Below the pieces are notes generated by a model. That model saw only the letters and a program-made list of their open reading frames with translations, was not told the origin of the DNA and made no database searches. Made by a program: the position numbers and the translations under genes. DNA of 64,000 bases from Garcia nutans. Its lineage: Eukaryota > Streptophyta > Magnoliopsida > Malpighiales > Euphorbiaceae. Shown here piece after piece: positions 38,133 through 48,068 of the stretch. Location: positions 58,257,001-58,321,000 of the forward strand of contig CANTUV010000033.1 in assembly GCA_947685225.1 (NCBI GenBank), in the 5' to 3' direction. Position 1 is the stretch's first letter. Every line of letters begins with the position of its first letter.

Positions 38133-39320
38133 GTGTGTTTTTTGTTTCTTCTTCTTTTCTTTCATTTCTTTTTTGTTATTTTAAAAAAAATGGAGACATC
38201 GCTAAATTTTAGAATCATTGTATGATGGATATTTTATTTGTAAATTTTTTTAAAAAAAAGTTGGCGTCTCATGTCATTGATCGGAGTTATTATTGTTTCA
38301 TATTCACATACTAAATTTATATTTTTTTTTTATCTTAGATATATTCTCATTATAGATATAAATTGATTTTTTCTCTTCATGTGCCAATACTAAAAAAAAT
38401 AATATTTGATTTTAGAGTAGATTTTACCATTTTAATTAGAACAATTTAAAAATAATAATTTTAAAAATTTATAAAAATAAAATAAAATAAAATAAAATAA
38501 ATTTTTATTTAACTATAGACTAACTAACTTTTAAGTTGTCATTCCAATTTACCATATATATTATGTATATAGCGAGTATGTTTAGAAAAAAAAAAGAACG
38601 TATAATTAAAAAAAATTAATTTTTTTAAAATGTTGTAATTTAAGTCTTGAAAATAAAATTAAAAGCATCATCACATATATTTAAAAAAAAAAAAAGAGTA
38701 AAACCCTAAAGAATTATCCCTTTAAATCCTATCCTTCAATGCCTGAGCTCCAACATCCCAATTTCTTGGAAGTCTATGTCCGAAGATTGGTTCCTATTTT
38801 TCTTCTGAAATTATTGTTTATATTATTTATTGTATAATCCTTTTATGGGACGTAATTTTAAGTTAGCTAAATGAGTTTTGTCAATTTATTTGAATTTTTT
38901 TTAAACTCAAATGCTTTGCATTGATGTCTAAATTTGAGTTTAATTAGTGAAATTTGATAAATTGAAAAAAAAAAGAAAAAAAGAATTGAAAGTGAAGCTG
39001 AATTAAGCAAAGTAACTTGCACTTTCTTTAATAAACAAAAACATTAAAATTAACAACAAACACCACCCCAAAATGCCTTCAAACTAACAATAATAACCAT
39101 TTTATATTTCTAGTTTTTATTGTAAAATTGGAAATTCAAACTATTCTTCCTTTCTTTAATTTTTTTAGGATGTAATTTAAAGTATTCGAAATCATAATTT
39201 AAGATTTAATTATACATTTATTCTAATAAAAAATTCTTTTAAAATACATTACTAATAAGTTACATAATTTATTTATAAAAAATCTCATAAATACTAAAAG
39301 CTGACAAACAACATATTATA
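38133..39320. other. AT-rich spacer
   Basis: No gene seen. Contains an AAAAT pentamer repeat at about 38473-38500 and long A/T runs. It ends where homology to the HtrA gene duplication begins. Confidence 0.65.
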
Positions 39321-40745
39321 GATTTAAATACAACAATTCTTAGTATATGGATGAACTAAATTAGTTGCATAGGAACAAATAATGCAAATATTACATGCTT
39401 TCTACGTATTCCTCAGGAAAAAAATCCTTCAAAAACACATCCTCTATCAGTAAACATACAAATTGGCAATTGTTATACAAAGAAGTGTGCTCCTAGGTTG
39501 AGAGAGAGTAAGCGAGCTACCGTGTTGATTGCACAACCAGTCTGCAAATACTCTCGTCGCATGCCTCCAAGACCCAAGTCACTGCTTTTACGGTCAACGC
39601 AACTGGGTCCAAAATACACAGTTACATCATTTTATGCGTAATAAGTGAAGGGAAAAACAACCTTTCATATGCTTTCAAATATCCTTAATACCTAACAATA
39701 CCAGCTGTCACAGTATTCTGAAGGGAAAGCGGGCAGCCCACAGCTATCACCCAGTTCCCGGGCCGAAGCTTACTTGAAAAACCAAGTTTAGCCGTAGGCA
39801 GTGAAGTTTTAGATTTTATCTTTACAATAGCAATATCACAATGAAGATCAGCATTGACCACTGTACCCTCAAATGTTCGTCCATCTTGCAAAGTCACATC
39901 TACCTGCAAATGTTCTTAACGCATGAGTGGATCAATAAAATCACAAGCAATTAAGGGCTGCAGATTAACATTGTAGGTTCCAACTAACCTTCCCCTTGGA
40001 TGAAGCTCTCATGCCTTGAAAATCCACAACAACATGAGCACAAGTTAAAATAGTACCATCTGAATCAATAATAGTTCCAGAGCCTATGCTCTTTCCAGTG
40101 GTAATCCCATTGAATCCTACAAAAGGAAAAATTTACATAAAAGCCTTTACATTAACAATTAATAAAAAATATCTAAAAATATTCAGAAAAAACCCAAAAA
40201 CATACCCTGCGGAACAGATAAATTGACAACAGCAGGACCAACTCTAACAGCAGCATTGGCAATAGTGTTCCTGCCAAGACATTCACAACTTGGTTTTGGA
40301 CCATCTCCAAGAGCACCATAACTCTCTTTCTTAATGGAAGAAAAATGGAAGATTTCCTACAGAATTAAACTCAATTGATAACTGAAACAGAACATCTTAC
40401 GAACAAAGTAACAAACCCCAACATATTAGAAAAAAATTTTAGCGAAAAAAAGGTACAAAAGTACAAACCAAATTGCCATTGATCTGCATAAATGAATATA
40501 GGGCACAACGAAATCAAGTGTGATAGAGATTCTTCACGCAATGGAACAGCGACAGAAAGAGATATCGTAGCATCTATAAAATTAAATCCAATCCGCAACA
40601 ATTAATTATTCAACAGAAATTGAAAATTTCCAAGAGTTGCAGAGAGATTGAAGAGCTCACTAGAATCAGAGTATCTGTTAGCATATAGAAGACTCGACCC
40701 GGTTGCCGCAACGGCCAGGGCCCGGATCAGAGAGTGCCGGCGACA
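39320..40745 (-). pseudogene. HtrA/DegP-like protease, truncated tandem copy (copy A)
   Basis: Five exons are recognisable on the minus strand: about 40661-40741, 40206-40356, 39989-40116, 39692-39903 and 39521-39602. They match the first five exons of copy B at 41.7-44.1 kb. Read pieces include RALAVAATGSSLLYANRYSDS, GKSIGSGTIIDSDGTILTCA (catalytic His follows), VDVTLQDGRTFEGTVVNADL (with catalytic Asp in HCDIAIVKI) and CVDRKSSDLGLGGMRREYL. Lesions: no ATG at the copy B start position, and about 34 bases missing in exon 2, putting a TAA in frame. Every exon after the fifth is absent, including the GNSGGP serine exon and the PDZ domain. Homology stops inside intron 5 near 39320. Exons 3 and 5 here are closer to the family than those of copy B. 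Arabidopsis relative: DEG14 (At5g27660). Confidence 0.88.
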
Positions 40746-41679
40746 AAACAGTCAAACCTTTCTCCTCCAACCAAAGACTATTAGTATTGTTTATGTTATT
40801 ATTTAGTGAAGATTACACCATTTATATATATATATTTTTTAAATTTTTACTGCTCATAGTTTTTTTTATTTAAAAATTTATTTTGTTTTACAACTTTATT
40901 TTTAAAATTTTTATTTTCAAAAATACAATATCTTTTATTTACTTTCTTTAAATGAAAATATTTCATTTTCGTTTATAACTTATGCTGCATTTTTCATTTA
41001 TTTTTTCCTCTTTCATTTGATCTGCCATTTTTCTAGGGTTTTTATTTGGTATAAATATATAAACGCTGGATATAAATAATATATAACTAACATATATAAT
41101 ATAATAATATGCAATTTTAAAATATACCTCTAGTTTCACATGTATAACATTTACAGGGGCAGTATTCGATGGTAAGTAAATATTATTTCAGATCTTTTTT
41201 ATATTAATATTTAATTTGTCGCGTGTTTAGACTAAGTCAGAAATATGGATAAAAAAGAAGATACTAGAAATTGTATTTTTCTTTTTTTCCTTTATTTTGA
41301 ATAATAATAAAAAATAAAAAATCAATTTCTTTTATTTCTCATTAACCTTTTTTTCTATCTATTTGAAGAGAAAATGAAGAAAATGAAAAAATAAAGCAGG
41401 CATAAACTAAAAAATTATTAATTCATCCTTCATTTACTTAAAAATGATAATAACAATAATTGTAAAAATAAATTTTACAAAATTTACTTCGTTTTCTATT
41501 TTAATTAGATAACGAAATTTAAAAAAAAAAAGAAATATAAATTTTTTTTCTCTTCATTGTTAAGAAACTAAATATAGGCTTATGTTTTACTACTAATAAG
41601 GGAAGACGATTTAGTAAATTGAACTTGGCGTCAATCTCACTGCAAAGTTTAATAGTATGTATTAATGAAAAAACGAAAA
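40746..41679. other. AT-rich spacer between the two protease copies
   Basis: No coding similarity is seen; mostly A/T runs. It separates the duplicated 5' part (copy A) from the 3' end of copy B. Confidence 0.6.
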
Positions 41680-44081
41680 TTAGCCTAACATATCAGGATT
41701 AGCCTCCTCAGGAATGATAGTGAGAGTAGCCAAAACATCTCCTGCTCTCTACACAACTACCTTCAAGGAAGCCCCAGTTCCTATCCCCCAGAATTTCAGC
41801 GATCTGCCATAAAACCATTCAAACAAAGCATCATAAAACAAACAAAAATAAATCACAACATTCACTCTCCTCCACCAAAAATAAATGTTACATACCTCCT
41901 TGATGCTTTCAACAGGCTTCCCGTCAAATTCAATGACAACATCGCCAGGATGGAATCCAGCACGATCTGCAGGGGACCCTGGACTCACCTGGAGTGGAAA
42001 TAAGAAATTTACTGCAACGGAATGGGTAAAATGCACCACTAACATGCAAGCACGTCTAAGAAAAACCAGAAAAAACAAAATCCACCGTGGGATAAATACA
42101 TTGCCTCAGATAATATTGGGGATCTGACATTCAGACACACACCATAGTCACAAGAACACCTCTGTCAACATTGGGGAATATGGTATCTCTCTCTTTAAGT
42201 TGGGCTATGATCATCTCATTAAGATCAATCATCTTCAAGCCAAGCCAAGGCCGAACAACTCTCCTGCAAGATACTACTGCTTATTTACTTTAACGTCTCA
42301 AAATAATGGTGTCAAAACACACTATTGAATTAAAAACAAAATTTTAATTCTTGAAGGAAAGTCAAATAGAAAGATGGTCTCATTTATCCACAACTGCTCA
42401 TGAGAACTTTATTGCAAGAAAAACAAATCCACATACCCACTTTTCTTGAAATGCTCTATGATTTTGGTCACCGAGTCTATTGGTACAGCAAAACCCGATC
42501 TGTCTGCAGTCAATGCTGCTGTCATAATATTAACACCAACAACTTCTCCATCAATGTTAAAAAGCGGTCCACCAGAATTTCCCTTTGACATAAAAGTACA
42601 CACAACAATTCTTAGCAAATGGAGGAACAAATAATGCACATATTACATGTTTTCTGTGAATCCCTCAAGAAAAGAATCCTTCAAAGATACACCCTCTATC
42701 AGTCAACATACAAATTGGCAATTGTTATATAAAGAAGTGTGCTCCTACGCTGAGGGAGAATGAGAGAGCTACCGACTAAATTGCACAATCAAACTGCAAA
42801 TACTCTCTTTGCAGGCCTCCAAGATGCAAGTTACTGCTTTTACGGTCAACTCAACTGGGTCCAAAATACACAGTTGCATCATTTTATGCATAACAATAAG
42901 TGAAGGGAAAAACAATCTTTCATATGATCTCAAATAGCCTTAATACCTTACAATACCAGCTGTCACAGTATTCTGAAGGGAAAGCGGGCAGCCCACAGCT
43001 ATCACCCAGTCACCAGGGCGAAGCTTACTTGAAAAACCAAGTTTAGCCGTAGGCAGTGGAGTTTTAGATTTTATGTTTACAATAGCAATATCACAATGAA
43101 GGTCAGCATTGATCACTGTACCCTCAAATGTTCGTCCATCTTGCAAAGTCACATCTACCTGCAAATCGTTGTTCTTAATGCATGAGTGGATCAATAAAAT
43201 CATAAGTGATTAAAGAAAACAAAATCGTATGTTCCAACTAACCTTCCCATTGGATAAAGCTCCCATGCTTTGAAAATCCACAACATGAGCACAAGTTAAA
43301 ACAGTACCATCTGAATCATTGATAGTTCCAGTGCCTATGGTCTTTCCGTAGGTAATCCTATACGATCTTATAAAAGGAAGAATAAATCCTACAAAAGGAA
43401 AAATATTAATAAAAGCCTTCATATTAATAATATATAAAAAATATCTATAAATATTCAGAAAGAAAGAAAAAAACCAAAAACATACCCTGCCGAGCATATA
43501 GATGGACAACAGCAGGACCAACTCTAGCAGCAGCGTTGGCAAGACTGTCCCTACCAAGACATCCACAACTTGGTTTTGGACCATCTCCAAAACCACCATA
43601 ACTCTCTTTCTTAATGTCATCAGTGGGTGGAACAGGAACCACTCTAGAAGAAAACAATGGAAGATTTTCTACAGAGTTGAACTCAATTGATAACTGAAAC
43701 CGAAAAATACTAACAAAAGAACAAACCCAACATGTTAGAGAACTTTTTTTAGGGAAAAAAAGGTACAGGAGTACAAACCCAAGTGCCATTGATCTGCAGA
43801 AATGAATGGAGGGCGCAACGAGATCAAGTGTGATAGAGATTCACACAATGGAACAGCAATTCAAAGCGATATCGTTGCATCTATAAAATTAAATCCAACT
43901 CTACAGTTAAATATTGTATTAAGAATAAAAAAAAAAAAGAGGGGAAAACGGAAGAAAAGGAGAAAAATGCAGAGAGATTGAATATCTCACTTGAATCAGA
44001 GTATCTGTTACCATATAGAAGACCCGACCCCGCTACACCAACGGCCAGGGCCCGAATGAGAGAGCGCCGGCTAGACGACAT
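41680..44081 (-). pseudogene. HtrA/DegP-like (DEG14-type) serine protease, disrupted (copy B)
   Basis: Trypsin-fold protease plus PDZ domain. Exons (5' to 3'): 43991-44081, 43486-43668, 43243-43388, 42947-43158, 42773-42854, 42437-42582, 42143-42263, 41896-41988 and 41680-41803. The start codon, all splice borders and the triad are visible: His in TCAHVV, Asp in HCDIAIVNI, Ser in GNSGGPLFNIDG. The PDZ region reads SPGSPADRAGFHPGDVVIEF. Four lesions are seen. Exon 5 has TGA at 42851-42853 where the family has Cys, and TAG at 42776-42778. The last exon has one extra base after GGGGATAGG (near 41779) and a TAG where VVV-K-RAGD is expected. Exons 1-4 and 6-8 stay open. It could be a recent pseudogene or give a truncated product. 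The DEG14 group is poorly characterised. Confidence 0.85.
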
Positions 44082-44522
44082 TGAAGGTTGAAAACTTACT
44101 CTCCACCAATAAAAATTTGAGCTAAATTAAATTACCAAGTTGGCGAACTTGCTATATTATTGGTTCAAAAACCCTACCAAAACCACAAGTCCCCAATATG
44201 TCCGAAATTGGAAAAGTTTGTAAGTTCCTGGGCCAAGTTAAGAGGGCCCAAATTTAAATTTCATTTATCTTATTTAATTTCCATGAGAAGTACATTAAAC
44301 CAATCTGCAACACTGCATATCCATTAATATTAACAATACTCAAATAAGAATTAAAAAACAATATGCAGGAAACAAGCAAATTTCCATTATAAGTTAATAT
44401 CATCATTCTACAATATCAACTAAAAGCTTAGAGTAAAAAGAAAAAATTCACAAAAAGGGGAAATAAGCACTTCTAGATCCTACATTCCATTATTGCAAAT
44501 AATACATTAGTGGAAATTGTCT
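44082..44522. other. Short spacer, H2A.W 3' region
   Basis: Holds the probable promoter of protease copy B and the 3'UTR of the H2A gene. Nothing else recognised. Confidence 0.55.
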
Positions 44523-45159
44523 TTAAGCGCTTTTGGGTGATTTAGGTGACTTAGGATCAGAAGATTTTTCGGAAGCAGCAGCAGATTTATTGGGCAAAAG
44601 CACTGAGTTAATATTTGGCAGCACTCCTCCGCTAGCAATGGTCACTCCTTGAAGCAATTTACCCAACTCTTCATCGTTCCTTACTGCCAGTAACACATGC
44701 CTTGGATTTATCCTATTCTTCTTGTTGTCACGTGCTGCATTCCCAGCCAATTCCAATACCTATCAACAACAAGTACACAAACTAATCAATTGAATTGAAA
44801 TCCATGTTTCGCACTCCAGAAATTGAAAGAAAATAACTCATAAATCAATCCTAAAACTAAATTTTTTAAACAATCAATTTTCTATTAGTTTGATCCAATT
44901 TTTCCATTACGATCACAAAAACATAGAAGCAAAATGAATCGGATCTGACGAATACCTCGGCGGCGAGATATTCAAGAACAGCGGCGAGGTAGATTGGAGC
45001 ACCGGCTCCATATCTCTGAGCATATCGGCCCTTTTTGAGAAACCGAGTGATCCGACCAACGGGGAATTGAAGCCCAGCCTTAATCGACTTAGAAACAGCC
45101 TTCTTTCTATCTCCTCCTCGTCTTCCTCCGGCACCCTTCTTCTCTTTCGTGGACTCCAT
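44523..45159 (-). CDS. Histone H2A.W variant
   Basis: Core histone of heterochromatic nucleosomes. Two exons, 44956-45159 and 44523-44759, encode 146 aa; the junction AAEV|LELAGNAARDNKK falls inside the histone fold. The ATG at 45159 (MESTKEKKGAGGRRGG) is used; an in-frame TTG further upstream is not. The fold is complete: KAGLQFPVGRITRFLKKGRY, YGAGAPIYLAAVLEYLAAEV, NPRHVLLAVRNDEELGKLL and the VTIASGGVLPNI tail. The long C-terminal tail ends SDPKSPKSPKSA, giving two SPK motifs. SPKK-type tails define plant H2A.W, which binds linker DNA and marks silent chromatin. The H2A.X SQEF motif is absent. Arabidopsis HTA7 (At5g27670) is the likely counterpart by sequence and neighbours. Confidence 0.95.
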
Positions 45160-45979
45160 TAACGAATCAGAAGACAAAAGAGATCTGAAACTTTTGTTTT
45201 TTGATAGCGAAACGTTGGCGTTTTAGAGGGAAAGCGTAATCGGTTTCGAATTTGAGATTTTGATGGCAGTTTTTTTTTTTTGAGCAATATTTTGATGGGA
45301 GTTTGGGTTTGCTATTTATGGGACCATTTGCTACGTTGGGGATCGCGCATTTTATTTTACAGCCGATGAGATTGCACTTTTGGGTTGTAATCCACGGCTG
45401 TTTCTTGCCACGTTGGCAATCCTACTTGTTGTTTTTGAGTAACTATTTGTAACAGAATTTGGAATTTCAACCGTTGGATTTGCCAAGTTGGCAATTCTTG
45501 AAGTAAGATTTTGGTCAGCGCATAATTGTGTTTATTTCTCGCCCATGAACCTTTGGATTTGCTTATCTTACGACGTACACCTATTAAGTTATATTTGTAG
45601 TTTTTAATTGTGATTCTTCGGAAAAAAAAATGTAATTCTTCAGAAAATTACTATAAAAAATTATTTTAAAAATAGTCACATTTTTTATTTTTAAAATACT
45701 CACTTTTTAATTTTTAATTTAAAAAATATATAGTAAATTTTTTAAGAGATATACATATACATTTAATATATTAAAATAATATATTTAAAAAAAAATGACC
45801 TATATTGTAATTTTCCCATTTACAAAAACTACCTGTCGTTGTTGAATTGGATAGGTTCAATGGGCCTAGTTTAATGTTTTTTTGAGCCTGGACCTAGTTT
45901 GATTTGAGTCTGCTTTGTTGAATTGAACCCAACACAAGAAGCTCTTTTCTTTTCTTCTGTTAAGTCAATGAAGCATTTT
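45160..45979. promoter_or_regulatory. H2A.W promoter region and spacer
   Basis: Minus-strand TATA-like CATAAATAG at 45312-45320, about 155 bases from the ATG. Upstream are two copies of a dyad, TTGCCA-CGT-TGGCAA (45405-45419) and TTGCCA-AGT-TGGCAA (45480-45494), 75 bases apart. From 45.65 kb the DNA is AT-rich with no gene. Confidence 0.5.
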
Positions 45980-46240
45980 TTATTGGCCGAAAAGTTTTCT
46001 CTGATCCACAATGTTATCAATCCTTAAATGATGGCAGTCTCTGTCATTAAGTCTAAAGAACGCATCATCTTCGGCCCTCTTGATTACCAAATCACGAAAC
46101 ATATCATGAATTTTGCAAGTGTCAATAGTACCATTGTAAGTTCTATTAACTTCTTCCACTAAACATCGATCTATTAAATTTGACAGACAATCTTCCGCAT
46201 TTTCAGCCGATGACATGCCCTTCTCTCTAGTAAGGGCCAA
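45980..46240 (-). pseudogene. NLR resistance-gene fragment, minus strand
   Basis: An 86-codon open piece resembles the winged-helix end of a CC-NB-ARC NLR. It reads SSAENAEDCLSNLIDRCLVE, then YNGTIDTCKIHDMFRDLVIK. The family consensus here is 'AEDYLxELIxRxLVQ...CRIHDLLRDL'. It continues RDCHHLRIDNIVDQRKLFGQ and stops. No P-loop, kinase-2 or GLPL motif is nearby, so it is an isolated scrap. A related scrap on the opposite strand follows at 46.3-46.8 kb. Confidence 0.75.
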
Positions 46241-46299
46241 TAAAAGTTGAAGCTGGGGAAAATTGTCTCTCAGAATTAATAAATTGATATTTGGTTTGA

Positions 46300-46790
46300 G
46301 TGGTTAACAAAACTGACAATGAAACTATTTACGCTTGTAAGATTCATGATTTGGTAATCAAGATAATGCGTTGTTTGGCCTCGATGACAAAGGTTGCCAT
46401 CATTTGGAGATTGATAATATTGTGAATCAGAGAAAAATTTCGGCCAATCAAAAGTTATAGGCATTAATATTCACAACTAAGACTAGTGATGTGAACATCA
46501 TTACACCAAGCATGACAAACAAGATTATGGAGTGTAAATACCTAAGAGTTTTGAATCTTTATAGATTAGTATGTGAAAAGCTTGTCTCATGTCTTCTGTA
46601 TCAGTTTTGTTGCTTTGAGCATTTAATATACTTGAGTTTAAGGAATACCCATCCTTTGATTTAGCTATCTTCTTTACTTAAAAAACTTAACGATCTCCAG
46701 ATTTTGAATGCGAGTTGTTGTCTATATCTCAAAATGCTTCCTCCTTTTCTCATGATCTTTAAAAAGCTCATAGTCTTAGATTGTGGTTTA
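46300..46790 (+). pseudogene. NLR resistance-gene fragment, plus strand (start of LRRs)
   Basis: On the plus strand IYACKIHDLVIKI (46326 onward) and then CHHLEIDNIVNQRKISANQK repeat the motifs of the minus-strand scrap. The frame runs on into LRR-like text: ECKYLRVLNLYRL, FEHLIYLSLRNTHPLI, LLKKLNDLQILNASCC and FLMIFKKLIVLDCGLL. A frameshift near 46.35 kb and in-frame TAGs (after ANQKL and after HPLI) make it dead. It abuts a BiP fragment on the other strand near 46.79 kb. Confidence 0.75.
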
Positions 46791-47542
46791 CTTAGATACT
46801 CGCTAAAAAAGAGCTCGGAATTTCTCTTCATCTTTACATGTATTTGTGGCTTACCATCTTTATTCACAACCTTATAAGGCAAGAATTTTGTATCTCTCTG
46901 AACTTCTGGATCATCAAATCTACAAACCAAGAGAAAAAAGAACAAACTCAGATTAAAAAAACACAAAATAGAAACGTTTCTTAATCATCAATTGAATTTA
47001 AAAATTACAGTTCGTCGCTTATTACTTTCTTCAAATAAGACTTTTAACATTAAAATCTCTGTTTTCAGGATTAAAAGCTGTTTGATTCTTTGCAGCCTCT
47101 CTTATCATTGGAGTTATTCTGTTGCCTTGAGAATTGCCTATAATCTCTACGTTTCCGTTTTGTCAAGCAACACCCACACAAGAGTAAGTAGTCCCAAGAT
47201 CAATACCAATTACTGTTTCAAGTTTTTGTTTATCATCTGCAGCTACTGCTAATCCTAGCAAAAATTCTTTCAAAAAGAAGGGAAAAAAAGGCAATTTACA
47301 AATTAGAAAAAACAGAGCTCATTCAGAACTACAGTCTACACATCAAGGGAAAAAAAGTGCTTGAAGAGCTTAAATATAACTCAAAAATTATAGCTATTTG
47401 TGAAGCTTAGATGAAACATTTGATTCAATTTTTAAATATTTGTCTCTAGTTAATTATAATTAACAAACAGAAAACAGAGCACAAATTTAAATTTCTGACC
47501 TGATACAAATAAAAGGAGAAGCACAGAGGCTTTGTTCTTCAT
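46790..47542 (-). pseudogene. BiP3-like Hsp70 remnant (copy I)
   Basis: 5' end of a BiP gene. The signal-peptide exon 47500-47542 reads MKNKASVLLLLFVSG. Exon 2 (47026-47254) reads AADDKQKLETVIGIDLGTTY, then SCVGVA, a TGA (47163-47165), QNGNVEIIGNSQGNRITP, a deletion of about a dozen residues, EAAKNQTAFNPEN, and another TGA at 47031-47033. Exon 3 (about 46790-46920) reads FDDPEVQRDTKFLPYKVVNK and breaks off into NLR-derived DNA. Everything after this is missing. It is the most decayed member of a three-copy array. Confidence 0.88.
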
Positions 47543-48068
47543 TCTCTTAGTCGTTTTGATCTCTGTTTATTTTACCAATTTAAAAAATATATATACTTGA
47601 AATTTATAGTAATTAATATTTAAAAATAAGCATATAATATAAATTGTGTAAAATATAATATATTTTAAATTAAAATAAAAAGTATACTTTTAAAATTTCT
47701 TATGATTTATAACATATGATCAAAAAATAAATTAAAAGATATAATATAGTTTCCATGAAATCAATAAGTTCCAATATAATAAGTATTTGTCTCAGCATTC
47801 TATCAAAAGGTTAAAAAAAGTATTTGTCTCAGCATATTGCCCTCGAATCAGTTTGTTTTTTTAAGAAAGAGATCAAATTGAGCTTAAACGACAAGACGTC
47901 TATTAGACTTATAAACAAATAATCTTCTAACCTTTTTACTGCAAATAGAAGAAAAAATGAACAAGAGTCAAATGATAATTCCATTATGGATATTATAATT
48001 CTATAAGCAATTATCGATTAACTTTAGCTAAAGCAAAAAAGGAAAAAATGTTTTCTTGTTTCTTTTTT
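47543..48068. other. Spacer within the BiP array
   Basis: AT-rich DNA between copies I and II. Parts align by eye with 51.82-52.10 kb downstream of copy III (shared 'agtatttgtctc(a/g)g...atattaccttcgaat' text), so it belongs to the duplicated unit. A small local duplication of 'aagtatttgtctcagcat' occurs at about 47.78-47.84 kb. Confidence 0.6.

Noticed and set aside
45160..45177. Start upstream of the H2A ATG (SSDSL-MESTK)
   Set aside because: It needs a TTG start; H2A.W proteins begin at the downstream ATG.
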